Shown here: in pieces, positions 1 to 7,788 of the stretch
How the letters are laid out: each line of letters opens with the position of its first letter
How positions within the stretch are numbered: position 1 is the first letter of the stretch
NCBI GenBank assembly: GCA_946186335.1
Contig: CAMHMW010000014.1
Location: 1-21,595, forward strand
DNA from: an uncultured Candidatus Melainabacteria bacterium
Lineage (GTDB): Bacteria; Cyanobacteriota; Vampirovibrionia; Gastranaerophilales; Gastranaerophilaceae
Direction of reading: 5' to 3'
DNA: 21,595 nt
The notes under the pieces: model-generated
Seen by the model: only the letters and a program-made list of their open reading frames with translations
What the model was told of the DNA's origin: nothing
The model's database searches: none
Translations under genes and position numbers: made by a program

Positions 1-72
1 GCCATAACGGAACAAAACGACATACAAATAATAAAAAATATTAAAAATAAAATCTTTTTCATAACGTTATTA

Positions 73-78
73 TATAAT
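73..78 (+). promoter_or_regulatory. Candidate -10 box giving a leaderless transcript for the first radical SAM gene
   Basis: A perfect TATAAT lies six bases before the ATG at 85, so transcription would be expected to start at or next to the A of the start codon. No Shine-Dalgarno sequence lies upstream. No good -35 box is visible at the usual distance, so the promoter call is moderate. The same -10/N6/ATG spacing recurs before the genes starting at 4520 and 7782 on the minus strand. Confidence 0.45.
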
Positions 79-84
79 AAACTT

Positions 85-1392
85 ATGCGAATTTTACTAA
101 TACTTGCGTCAGACTTAATATACAAATACGAAAATATTTTTACGATAAACAACAGTTTTGCACCGTTATCTCTGACAATTCTTGCAGCAAGCGTTCCCGA
201 AAAATATAATGCGGAAATCAGAATTGTTGATGAGGGAATGGAAAAAGTAAACTATGACAAATTAAATTTTGATATAGTCGGAATTTCCTGCTGTGCCTCA
301 TCTTCTGACAGAGCGTACAAACTGAGTGAATACTGGAAAAAACGGGGAGCCTTCACATTTATCGGGGGACATCACGCAACCCTTTGTCCCGATGAGGTCG
401 CAGAACATTGTGACAGCGTTATATCAGGGTTTGGAGAATACGTTTTACCGCAGTTAATAGAAGATATCCAAAACGGAACTCCCCAAAAAATATACCGTGC
501 AACCTGCGTATCAGAGGGTGAATATATTACCCCGAGGCGAGATTTGATAAAACATCTCAATTACTACGCCCCGAATACGATTTATGCAACAAGAGGCTGT
601 TCTAACAACTGCTCATATTGTTCTGTCAGTACATTTACAAAATCTCACCATCTGCGCAGACCTATTGAAGATATTGTAAATGAAATAAAAAACGAAAAAT
701 TTAAAGAAGTCTATTTTATGGATTCGAATTTAATTGCGGATATTGATTACGCCAAAGAACTTATGACCGCTCTCATTCCGCTGAAAATCAAATACTATAC
801 CCCAATTACTTATAACGTGTTTAAAAATAAAGAACTTCTTGAACTTATGAAAAAAAGCGGATGTTTTCACGTTTTCATCGGATTTGAGAGTTTTTACAAT
901 TCAAACCTGCAATCAGCCGACAAAGAAATAAATCAGGTAAAAGAATATAAACAATGTGTCAAAACCCTTCACGAATACGGTATTTCGGTAACAGGCGGCT
1001 TTATGGTCGGAATGGAATACGATGATGAGGAAAGCATAAAATCTATTCCGCAAAAAGTGAACGATTTGGGAGTTGATTTAATCAGATACACCCTGTTCAC
1101 CCCCCTTCCCGGTACAAAAACTTTCCAAAAATATAAAAATGAAAACCGGCTTTTGACACTTAATTACGACTATTATGATCTTATGCATGTTGTGCACAAA
1201 CCCGAAAGAATTTCACCGGACAGATTGCAAGAACTCTACCGCTTTCTTTGGGATGAAACATATTCGATTAAAAATATATTTAACAGGACACGCAAAATTA
1301 AACAAAAAAAATTTATACAAATATTGGAAAACCTTTATTTCAGAGTTTTGGGCAAAAAAATTCCATCAAAAATTGATTACAAAAACTATTAA
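85..1392 (+). CDS. B12-binding-domain radical SAM protein (first of a tandem pair)
   Basis: This 435-residue protein has the layout of cobalamin-binding-domain radical SAM enzymes. Residues 1 to about 140 form a Rossmann-like B12-binding-type domain, with the conserved GGHHATLCPDE stretch at 94-104. The classical DxHxxG base-off cobalamin motif is not seen. The radical SAM core begins about residue 165 with CSNNCSYC (C172, C176, C179), the CxxxCxxC set that binds the 4Fe-4S cluster and S-adenosylmethionine. A basic C-terminal tail follows. Family members methylate or rearrange small molecules, lipids or cofactors; the substrate cannot be read from the sequence. The ATG at 85 is preferred because MRILLIL is the usual first strand of the domain, although the frame stays open back to base 1. 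The paralogue at 1453 follows after 60 bases. Confidence 0.88.
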   Translation: MRILLILASDLIYKYENIFTINNSFAPLSLTILAASVPEKYNAEIRIVDEGMEKVNYDKLNFDIVGISCCASSSDRAYKLSEYWKKRGAFTFIGGHHATLCPDEVAEHCDSVISGFGEYVLPQLIEDIQNGTPQKIYRATCVSEGEYITPRRDLIKHLNYYAPNTIYATRGCSNNCSYCSVSTFTKSHHLRRPIEDIVNEIKNEKFKEVYFMDSNLIADIDYAKELMTALIPLKIKYYTPITYNVFKNKELLELMKKSGCFHVFIGFESFYNSNLQSADKEINQVKEYKQCVKTLHEYGISVTGGFMVGMEYDDEESIKSIPQKVNDLGVDLIRYTLFTPLPGTKTFQKYKNENRLLTLNYDYYDLMHVVHKPERISPDRLQELYRFLWDETYSIKNIFNRTRKIKQKKFIQILENLYFRVLGKKIPSKIDYKNY

Positions 1393-1396
1393 TATC

Positions 1397-1426
1397 TTGT
1401 CCTAATGTGTAATAAAGTAGTATAAT
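1397..1426 (+). promoter_or_regulatory. Sigma-70-type promoter of the second radical SAM gene
   Basis: TTGTCC (1397-1402) and a perfect TATAAT (1421-1426) are separated by 18 bases. Transcription would start near 1433. The leader carries a strong GAGGGG ribosome binding site (1444-1449), three bases before the ATG at 1453. The second gene can therefore be expressed independently of the first. Confidence 0.6.
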
Positions 1427-1452
1427 CAAAATGGTTTTATTATGAGGGGTAA

Positions 1453-2739
1453 ATGAAACTTACTTTTATATTTCCTATGCAGGCATATAAAAAGCACCAA
1501 CCGAAACACCGAACCTGGTTCGGAGTTGAACCGCCCACGGTTGCGAAATTAAAAAGTCTTGTCCCCGATGATATTGAATGTAATTTTTATGACGAACGGT
1601 TCGAAGATATTGATTTTCTTAACCCCACCGACTTAGTTGTAATCACAATAAACACATTTACCGCACTCAGAGGTTATCAAATTGCGGAAGAATACAAAAT
1701 TTTAGGCAAGACCGTTATCATAGGCGGTATTCACGCAACTCTCTGCCCTGATGAGGCATCACAATATGCCGATGCAACAATTGTCGGAGAAGCGGAAATT
1801 TCCCTGCCGAAAGCCATTAAAGATTTTCGGCTCGGACTGCTTAAAAAAATATACCAACCCGAGGAACGTGCAGAACTGAAAAATATTCACCTTGACCGTT
1901 CTGTTTTTAAAGGGAAATGGTATCTTCCCGTTAAACACGTAGAAATCTCCCGAGGTTGTATCTTTGACTGCAAATTCTGCACTATCGCAAGTATGTACAA
2001 ACGAAAAGTTACCCTTCGCCCAGTTGATGAGGTTATAGAAGATTTAAAACACACAAAATCAAAACTTATTGCCTTTATTGATGAGGATGCCTCCTCCGAT
2101 ATGGAATACCGCAGGGAACTATATACAAAAATGATTCCCTTAAAGAAAAAATGGACTGCACAAATGACTGTCAAAAGTCTGCTCAACGAAGAACTTGTTG
2201 AACTTATGGCAAAAAGCGGCTGTTTCAGTGTATTTATCGGAATGGAAACCACTAATCGCGAGGTATTGGATAACATGAACAAAAAGCACAATATTATCAG
2301 CGATTACGAAAAAGCATACGCAAATTGCCTTAAATACGACATTCCCGTTTCTGTCGGTATAATTATGGGCTACGAGGGAGATACCCTTCAAAATGCAAAA
2401 GAAGTTTTTGACTACGTCAACTCACACCAGCATTTTATGGGAATTTTTACAACCTTCTTCCCCTTCCCCTCAACCCCTGCCTACCAAGAATTGAAATCAA
2501 AAGGGAAACTCCTCTGTGAAAAATGGTGGCTTGAAGAAAAAGACCCGTTTAATCTCCCCATAATAAAATACGATGAAGATAACGATTTCACAGGCGTTGC
2601 CTACAAATATATGCTTGAATATCTCTCATACAAAAACATTTTTAAACGGTTTTTGGAATCAAAATATTCGATGTTTAAACGGCTCTATATTATGGCATTC
2701 AATATCTTTATGAAAATAAATTTCCATTCCTTCGGCTAG
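1453..2739 (+). CDS. B12-binding-domain radical SAM protein (second of a tandem pair)
   Basis: The 428-residue product is a paralogue of the protein at 85-1392. It has the same B12-binding-type N-terminal domain, with GGIHATLCPDE at 91-101, then a radical SAM core with CIFDCKFC (C169, C173, C176). Shared stretches such as ELVELMAKSGCFSVFIG match the first protein closely. The later half (about 290-400) has the GIIMGYEGDT and FFPFPSTPAYQ elements usual for this group, followed by a short basic tail. The substrate is unknown. It has its own promoter and a clear ribosome binding site. A likely terminator lies about 35 bases after the stop codon, closing the pair. Confidence 0.88.
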   Translation: MKLTFIFPMQAYKKHQPKHRTWFGVEPPTVAKLKSLVPDDIECNFYDERFEDIDFLNPTDLVVITINTFTALRGYQIAEEYKILGKTVIIGGIHATLCPDEASQYADATIVGEAEISLPKAIKDFRLGLLKKIYQPEERAELKNIHLDRSVFKGKWYLPVKHVEISRGCIFDCKFCTIASMYKRKVTLRPVDEVIEDLKHTKSKLIAFIDEDASSDMEYRRELYTKMIPLKKKWTAQMTVKSLLNEELVELMAKSGCFSVFIGMETTNREVLDNMNKKHNIISDYEKAYANCLKYDIPVSVGIIMGYEGDTLQNAKEVFDYVNSHQHFMGIFTTFFPFPSTPAYQELKSKGKLLCEKWWLEEKDPFNLPIIKYDEDNDFTGVAYKYMLEYLSYKNIFKRFLESKYSMFKRLYIMAFNIFMKINFHSFG

Positions 2740-2827
2740 GGGTAAATGTATATTACCAACAGTGGTTTAGGTTGAATGTCTTTGGCATTTTTTTGTGGAG
2801 GTAAATGTTGTTACCAATCGTGGTTTA
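2739..2827 (+). repeat. Two near-identical copies of a roughly 30-base palindromic repeat
   Basis: The stretches 2739-2769 and 2798-2827 share GGTAAATG..TTACCA followed by GTGGTTTA. In each copy GGTAA and TTACC can pair. The copies are about 58 bases apart and flank the candidate terminator. No coding function is evident. Confidence 0.55.
2775..2794 (+). terminator. Candidate rho-independent terminator after the radical SAM pair
   Basis: AATGTC (2775-2780), a TTT loop and GGCATT (2784-2789) form a six-pair stem with one G-T pair, followed directly by a run of seven T (2788-2794). The stem is short, so this is a moderate call. Confidence 0.45.
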
Positions 2828-2836
2828 TTTTGCAAG

Positions 2837-2921
2837 TCGGGTTTTAAGCCGACAATTAAATTTGTTGGGCAGGTATGCCCAACTTACAATTTATTGGTGG
2901 GCACGCATACGCTTTGCCACC
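2837..2921. repeat. Cluster of three stem-loops, part of a dispersed repeat family
   Basis: Three consecutive hairpins lie between the convergent radical SAM and comM genes: GTCGG/CCGAC at about 2837-2853, a perfect seven-base stem GTTGGGC/GCCCAAC at 2864-2883, and GGTGG/CCACC at 2896-2921. The second and third modules recur, inverted, at 10446-10504, and the second again at 15649-15675. None is followed by a T run, so they do not look like ordinary terminators. Confidence 0.65.
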
Positions 2922-2981
2922 CTGCTTACTGAAAAATTTATTCCGGTTCATCGATGGCTGAATAAATGTTATAATCATATA

Positions 2982-4520
2982 TTAACCGTTAGAATTACTG
3001 ATATCCATTTTGTATTGAAGTGCCTGCATAAGATGTAATTGTGTTATATTTTCGCTTCCGTCAAGGTCGGCAATCGTTCTTGCAAGTTTCAATACCCTGT
3101 CATATTTTCTTCCCGAAAGTTGATATTTTACTATTGCAACCTTCATTAACTCTTTTGATTTTTCATCAATTTGGCAGTATTTTTTGAGCAAATCCGAGGT
3201 TAGTTCGGAATTTGTAAGTATATTTTCGTTTTTGTATCGTTCAGACTGAATTTTCCTCGCTTTAATTACTCTCTGTCTTATTGCGGCAGAATCTTCTTCG
3301 GCTTCTGTTGATGCAAGAAGTTCGGCAGGGGTCAGACGGGGAACATCAATTTGTATATCTATTCTGTCCAGCAAAGGACCTGAAAGTTTTGCCTTGTAGC
3401 GATTTATCTGAAAATCGGTACAGGTGCATTGTTTTTCTTTATCTCCCAAAAATCCGCACGGACAAGGATTCATTGCCCCTAAAAGCATAAAGTTTGCGGG
3501 ATACTTAATTGAATGCTTTGCCCTTGAAATGACAATTTCTCCGTCCTCCAACGGCTGCCTCAGGACCTCTAAAACCTGTCTGGGAAATTCAACCATCTCA
3601 TCAAGAAACAAAACTCCTCTGTTTGCAAGAGTAATTTCCCCCGGTTTTGGGGTACTTCCGCCCCCGATAATTCCGTTAGCGGATGCCGTATGGTGAACCG
3701 CACGAAACGGTCGTTTTACCATTAAGGGTTCATCAGGGGATAATAGTCCGCAAATACTGTATATTTTGGTAAGTTCTAATGCTTCTTCAAGTTCCAGCGG
3801 CGGCAGAATTGATGCAAAACATTTTGCCATAAGAGTTTTCCCCGACCCCGGAGAACCGGTCATAAGGATATTATGACCGCCCGCTGCCGCAATTTCAAGC
3901 GCCCTTTTTGCCTTCTGCTGACCTTTGACATCCCTGAAATCAAACGGATAATCTGACTCCATTTGTTCTTTTAAATATTTCTCAATATCAATTTTTGTCT
4001 GAATTAAAGGGGTTTGGGTAAAATGATTAACAACATCTGTCAGATGCTCCGCCCCATATACGTTAACACTGCCGTTTAAAGCAGCCTCTTTTGCATTCGC
4101 CATCGGAACGATTACATTTTTAATCCCTGCATCTTTTAATCCCAAAACTAACGGTAAAACTCCGGGTACTGCCCTTATTGCCCCGTCAAGCGACAATTCC
4201 CCGATAAAGGCATAATCTTTCACCTGTTCGGAGGTTAGAACTTCTTCTTCAATTATTATTCCGATTGCAATAGGCAGGTCAAAACCTGTTCCCGCTTTTT
4301 TTAAATCTGCAGGGGCAAGGTTCACAACAACTTTTCTTGACGGGAATGTATAGCCGGAATTTTTTATTGCCGATTTTACCCTGTCACGTGCCTCATTTAC
4401 AGAAGTATCGGGCAGTCCGACAATTGCCATTGCGGGAAGCAAATTTACAACATCCGTTTCAACAGATACTTCATAAGCATTTATTCCGACTACTGCCGAT
4501 GTTTTTACTCTGTTAACCAT
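2982..4520 (-). CDS. comM: ComM/YifB-family AAA ATPase (Mg-chelatase-like)
   Basis: This is a full-length 512-residue member of the family. Residues 1-170 form the Lon-protease-like N-terminal domain (KTSAVVGINAYEVSVE...). The ATPase follows, with Walker A GSPGSGKT at 222-229 and Walker B LFLDE at 304-308. A cysteine cluster, NPCPCG...CTC (C353, C355, C365, C367), is typical of the family, and the C-terminal helical lid ends at 512. In naturally competent bacteria ComM is a hexameric helicase that drives branch migration of incoming DNA during recombination; in other species its role is less clear. No other competence gene is in the window. The ATG sits six bases after a -10 box with no ribosome binding site, and starts at the family's usual point, so the start is firm. 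The gene is divergent from the M16 homologue. Confidence 0.95.
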   Translation of the reverse strand: MVNRVKTSAVVGINAYEVSVETDVVNLLPAMAIVGLPDTSVNEARDRVKSAIKNSGYTFPSRKVVVNLAPADLKKAGTGFDLPIAIGIIIEEEVLTSEQVKDYAFIGELSLDGAIRAVPGVLPLVLGLKDAGIKNVIVPMANAKEAALNGSVNVYGAEHLTDVVNHFTQTPLIQTKIDIEKYLKEQMESDYPFDFRDVKGQQKAKRALEIAAAGGHNILMTGSPGSGKTLMAKCFASILPPLELEEALELTKIYSICGLLSPDEPLMVKRPFRAVHHTASANGIIGGGSTPKPGEITLANRGVLFLDEMVEFPRQVLEVLRQPLEDGEIVISRAKHSIKYPANFMLLGAMNPCPCGFLGDKEKQCTCTDFQINRYKAKLSGPLLDRIDIQIDVPRLTPAELLASTEAEEDSAAIRQRVIKARKIQSERYKNENILTNSELTSDLLKKYCQIDEKSKELMKVAIVKYQLSGRKYDRVLKLARTIADLDGSENITQLHLMQALQYKMDISNSNG

Positions 4521-4526
4521 ATTCTG

Positions 4527-4555
4527 AGTATATCATAAGTTTATAAATTTGTCTT
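4527..4555 (-). promoter_or_regulatory. comM promoter, predicted leaderless
   Basis: Read on the minus strand, AAGACA (4555-4550) lies 17 bases before TATACT (4532-4527), which is preceded by TG at the extended -10 position. Six bases separate the -10 box from the ATG at 4520, so the transcript should begin at the start codon. The -35 bases overlap the -35 box of the divergent promoter at 4549-4577. Confidence 0.6.
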
Positions 4556-4577
4556 TTAATTACTCCCGTGATACTAT
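4549..4577 (+). promoter_or_regulatory. Promoter of the M16-type gene
   Basis: TTGTCT (4549-4554), 17 bases, then TACTAT (4572-4577) with TG at the extended -10 position. Transcription would start near 4584. An AGAGGG ribosome binding site at about 4588-4593 precedes the ATG at 4600. Confidence 0.6.
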
Positions 4578-4599
4578 TGATATATAAAGAGGGCAGATA

Positions 4600-5817
4600 A
4601 TGACTAAAATAATTTCCAAACTTAATAACGGTATTGAATATATTTACAAAAAAAACAATAACACTCCCCGTATGGCGGTATGCTTTAACATTTTGCTGAA
4701 TAAACCCGAAGATAAACCCGGTATTTATTCGCTTATGGCAAGATTATTGTTGCAGGGAACAAAAAACTATACATCTGAACAACTAGCAAACGAATTTGAA
4801 AAATATGCGATTGACTTTTCAAGCGAACTGTTCCCGAATTATTTAAGATTAAAATTTGTCTGCCTGAATGAAGATTTTTCAAAGGCAATTGAACTTATGA
4901 ATGAAGTTATAACAAATTCTACCTTCGAAGAATTTGAAAAAGAACGCCAAAAATTAAAAGGGGAAATTCCGGCGGAATTGGATTCTCCCAGAGCAAAAGC
5001 AATGGATGCCTATTTCAACGAGATGTTTGAAAACCATTACTACGGAAACACAATGACAAAAATATATGAACATCTTGACGAAATAACAAAAGAAGATGTG
5101 ATGAATGCGTATAATTACATCATAAACAACGGAGAAAAAGCACTGGCTGTGGTTGGGGCTTTGGATAAAGACGAAATTTTCGGGCAAATTGATGATACTC
5201 TTGGCAAACTTCCAAACAATGACAATAATGAATTTCTCATAGAAAAACCTGTTTTGAACGGAATAAAAAAAGCAATAAACACAAAAGATGACCTAAATCA
5301 GGCGCATATTGTCAAGGGCTGGCAGGTTGCAACCTGCGGAGAAAAGGATTATGCAACCCTTGTTTTGTTAAACATCATGCTTGGGGCATGCGGTTTATCA
5401 TCCCGCCTGTTTTTGGAACTGCGTGATAAAAAAGGGTTGGCTTATGTTGTCCGCAGCACTTATGAAACATACAAACTCACGGGCAACTTTATGATATATA
5501 TTGCAACAGAACCCAACAACATTGAAACCTGCCTCAATGGTTTTGATGAAGAAATTGAAAAAATACGCACAATTCCTGTTTCGGAAAAAGAATTAAACGA
5601 TGCAAAAAATAATTTAATCGGAAAATGCGCATTCCTTGAAGAAACAAATATTCAGCAGGCGTGTACTTTTGCAAAATACGGAGTACTCGGGTTCGGCTTT
5701 GAATACTCGGACAAAATGAAAGAAATTGTTAAAACGGTTACAACAGATGATGTTTTGGAATGTGCTAAAAAATATTTCATTGACGACAAATACGTCCTTT
5801 CAATAATTAAACCCTAA
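4600..5817 (+). CDS. M16-family (insulinase-like) protein lacking the zinc-binding motif
   Basis: The 405-residue protein has the two-lobed M16B architecture, with each lobe near 200 residues. At the position of the HxxEH zinc motif (usually GxxHFLEHMxFKGT) it reads GIYSLMARLLLQGT (41-54): the two His and the Glu are S44, R48 and A47. The downstream Glu of the family (KGEI, E122) is kept. The second lobe has the SSRLFLELRDKKGLAY stretch (R269, Y282) that forms the substrate-contacting Arg/Tyr pair. It is therefore probably a non-catalytic partner, as in bacterial M16B pairs where one subunit carries zinc and the other only the R/Y pair. No zinc-bearing partner is in the window. No signal peptide is seen. 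The OmpA-like gene follows 70 bases downstream. Confidence 0.88.
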   Translation: MTKIISKLNNGIEYIYKKNNNTPRMAVCFNILLNKPEDKPGIYSLMARLLLQGTKNYTSEQLANEFEKYAIDFSSELFPNYLRLKFVCLNEDFSKAIELMNEVITNSTFEEFEKERQKLKGEIPAELDSPRAKAMDAYFNEMFENHYYGNTMTKIYEHLDEITKEDVMNAYNYIINNGEKALAVVGALDKDEIFGQIDDTLGKLPNNDNNEFLIEKPVLNGIKKAINTKDDLNQAHIVKGWQVATCGEKDYATLVLLNIMLGACGLSSRLFLELRDKKGLAYVVRSTYETYKLTGNFMIYIATEPNNIETCLNGFDEEIEKIRTIPVSEKELNDAKNNLIGKCAFLEETNIQQACTFAKYGVLGFGFEYSDKMKEIVKTVTTDDVLECAKKYFIDDKYVLSIIKP

Positions 5818-5839
5818 AATAATGCCTCACCGTCTAATA

Positions 5840-5848
5840 TGATAAAAT
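5840..5848 (+). promoter_or_regulatory. Possible extended -10 promoter of the OmpA-like gene
   Basis: TG at 5840-5841 plus TAAAAT at 5843-5848 forms an extended -10 element; no convincing -35 box is seen. A strong GAGAGGA ribosome binding site (5874-5880) lies seven bases before the GTG at 5888 and decides that start. Confidence 0.35.
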
Positions 5849-5887
5849 CTCAATTTTGGTAAAAATCATAATTGAGAGGATTGTTGT

Positions 5888-6430
5888 GTGAAAAATAAAA
5901 TCGTGAGCAAATATTTTTATTTTTTTGTAATCCTCTTTACGGTATTTAATATCTATACTCCCGAAATTGTTAACGGAAGTGAATTTTCAAAAACCGATGA
6001 AATTAAAAATTTTGTAAAAAACGAACTTTCGGATTACAAAGACATTATGTTTACATCAGTCCCGAGAGGTCTTGTCATAAGTGTTGCAACAGATGATTTG
6101 TTTTCTGACGGCGAAGCTGAAATTTTGGAAAACTCTCACAAATTTATGATTAAAATCGGAAGAATTATTAAACTTATCGGAAAACCCTGTGTTGTTGAAG
6201 GAAATGCCCTTACACAAAAAGACGGGGATGAAATTTCAAATATAGAACTTTCACTTATGAGAGCAGATGAAATTGTGGAGTTTCTAATAAAAAAATGCGA
6301 CATTTCACCAAACACACTACGTGCTATCGGTTTCGGGAAAATGATGCCGTTTGACGATAACGTTTCATATAAAGGACACATGAACAAACGAATAGACTTT
6401 GTTATATTAAATTACGAGGCTAAAAGGTAA
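5888..6430 (+). CDS. Exported OmpA/MotB C-terminal-domain protein
   Basis: The 180-residue protein starts at GTG, supported by GAGAGGA seven bases upstream. Residues 8-25 are hydrophobic and act as a signal peptide or membrane anchor. Residues 58-175 match the peptidoglycan-associated OmpA/MotB fold: RGLVISVATDDLFSDGEAEI, then NIELSLMRADEIVEFL, then RAIGFGKMMP and NKRIDFVIL. The resemblance is somewhat closer to MotB than to Pal. The Arg of the peptidoglycan site (R125) is present, but the GHTD stretch whose Asp binds diaminopimelate reads GNAL (105-108), so classical binding is doubtful. The N-terminal helix lacks the Asp of a MotB stator, so it is not a motor subunit. Its stop codon lies only 14 bases from the convergent sigma factor gene. 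Confidence 0.75.
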   Translation: MKNKIVSKYFYFFVILFTVFNIYTPEIVNGSEFSKTDEIKNFVKNELSDYKDIMFTSVPRGLVISVATDDLFSDGEAEILENSHKFMIKIGRIIKLIGKPCVVEGNALTQKDGDEISNIELSLMRADEIVEFLIKKCDISPNTLRAIGFGKMMPFDDNVSYKGHMNKRIDFVILNYEAKR

Positions 6431-6444
6431 ATCATATCATTTTT

Positions 6445-7269
6445 TTAGACAATCGCTTGCTGTAAACGTGTTGTGCGGTTTTCATTGAGAATATTTTTGA
6501 GTTTCATAATTGCCTGAGCATGGAGTTGGCAAACTCTGGATTCGGACATTCCCATAGTTTCACCGATTTCCTTCATGGTCATATTTTCCTGATAGTACAA
6601 GACCATTAAAGTTCTTTCCCGCTCGGGAAGCCTTTGGAGTGCCTTTTGCAAATCTGATTTGACATTTTTTTCTTCCATTTGCTCATGAGGAGTTAATTTA
6701 TTTGTATCCTCAATGGTATCTATTATTTCCATGCTGTCTTCAGAGTTGCCTTTTTTGTCGTAAATTGAAGTCACAACAACATCTTCGGACATAATTTGTG
6801 TCACTTTTTCAACATCCATATCAAGATAATTAGCAATTTCGGAGGTTGTCGGCATTCGTCCGAGTTCCTGTTTTAAATATTCGGTTGCCTGTTTTATCTC
6901 TTTGATTTTGCGGCGCAAACTTCTGGGTAAAAAGTCCTGAGAACGAATCTTATCAAGGATTGCACCACGGACTCTTATAAGTGCATAGGTTTCAAATCTT
7001 GTATTTCTCTGAGGTGAAAATCTTTCAATTGCATTTATTAAGCCCTCTACCCCGTAGCCCGCTATATCTTCTATCGAAATAGTTGACGGCAGGGAAACTT
7101 TAACTCTGCCCACCGCATATCTGACAAGGTAAATGTACTGTACTATAAGTTTATCTCTTGATTCTTTGTCTGTCTTATCGGCAAGATATTTTTCCCAAAG
7201 AACAGAAAGTTCGTCTTCTGAAAGACGCTTTATGTTGTTATATGAGGAAAAATCAAAATCTTGTTCCAT
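6445..7269 (-). CDS. FliA/WhiG-type alternative sigma factor
   Basis: The 274-residue protein carries sigma regions 2, 3 and 4 and lacks region 1, as in the FliA/SigB/WhiG group. Region 2 spans about 35-110 (SRDKLIVQYIYLVRYAVGRV, then EDIAGYGVEGLINAIERF and RFETYALIRVRGAILDKIR), region 3 about 115-185, and region 4 about 205-258 with a helix-turn-helix at MTMKEIGETMGMSESRV. It directs RNA polymerase to a distinct promoter class, in other bacteria flagellar, sporulation or stress genes. No flagellar gene or anti-sigma factor is in the window. The ATG at 7269 is chosen over an in-frame TTG at 7281 because it is ATG and has GGCAGG just upstream; the TTG start would add four residues. I did not find an obvious FliA-type promoter in the window. 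Confidence 0.9.
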   Translation of the reverse strand: MEQDFDFSSYNNIKRLSEDELSVLWEKYLADKTDKESRDKLIVQYIYLVRYAVGRVKVSLPSTISIEDIAGYGVEGLINAIERFSPQRNTRFETYALIRVRGAILDKIRSQDFLPRSLRRKIKEIKQATEYLKQELGRMPTTSEIANYLDMDVEKVTQIMSEDVVVTSIYDKKGNSEDSMEIIDTIEDTNKLTPHEQMEEKNVKSDLQKALQRLPERERTLMVLYYQENMTMKEIGETMGMSESRVCQLHAQAIMKLKNILNENRTTRLQQAIV

Positions 7270-7377
7270 TAACCTGCCCAAATTCTTTTCTCTACATGAT
7301 TATTCTATAATATTCCATTTTTTAAACATCATTTAAAAGTATGAAATGATTACAAAATAGTTAAAGTGTATGAGAAC

Positions 7378-7782
7378 CTATCTGACAGGGTGAAGTATTT
7401 TGGGATTCTTGGGGTCACGCCTATACAAGGGCTTTTGGTATTTTTTCTGTACTTTTGTCTGAGGTTTTCTTCTTGGTAATTCCATGTCATAATCCAGACT
7501 TGCATAAGCCCTTGATACACGGCGAATCTGCTCTCTTGGGATTTTTCTGTAATATTTTTTGGGCGGAGTCTGTAAAATCCCGTTTGAAATATCCTCTTTC
7601 CCGCTTTCTATTGCTTCCAGATAGCGGTAAGTTGCATCTATTTTAACCTGAGGAGCAGTCTGTATTCTGTTAAGTTCATCAATATACGCATTTTGCCATG
7701 CGCTATAAGGAAGATTTACGACCAGACACAAAAACCCTGATGCAACAAGAAACATCCACGTATATTTGATAAAATTCTCCAT
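7378..7782 (-). CDS. Small membrane-anchored basic protein, unknown function
   Basis: The 134-residue protein has one hydrophobic helix at about 7-27, then a soluble part that becomes strongly basic (KKYYRKIPREQIRRVSRAY at about 75-93 and a Lys/Arg/Pro-rich tail). I do not recognise a family. It lies upstream of the sigma factor gene on the same strand with a 108-base gap, so the two could be cotranscribed. The ATG is six bases from a -10 hexamer and overlaps an AGGA, so it may be translated with or without a leader. Membrane topology cannot be settled from the charge pattern. Codon use looks like that of its neighbours. Confidence 0.65.
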   Translation of the reverse strand: MENFIKYTWMFLVASGFLCLVVNLPYSAWQNAYIDELNRIQTAPQVKIDATYRYLEAIESGKEDISNGILQTPPKKYYRKIPREQIRRVSRAYASLDYDMELPRRKPQTKVQKKYQKPLYRRDPKNPKILHPVR

Positions 7783-7788
7783 ATCCTA

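Noticed and set aside
1..84. Upstream extension of the first radical SAM frame to base 1
   Set aside because: The frame has no stop in the 28 codons before ATG 85, but the domain normally starts at the MRILLIL strand, the upstream residues are Ile/Lys/Asn filler, and a TATAAT lies six bases before the ATG. A longer start outside the window cannot be fully excluded.
2805..3038. 77-codon plus-strand frame downstream of the radical SAM pair
   Set aside because: It runs through the hairpin repeats at 2837-2921 and into the end of comM; no family features and no support beyond an open frame.
7269..7281. TTG start of the sigma factor gene at 7281
   Set aside because: It adds only four residues, and the ATG at 7269 has GGCAGG upstream; kept as an alternative.
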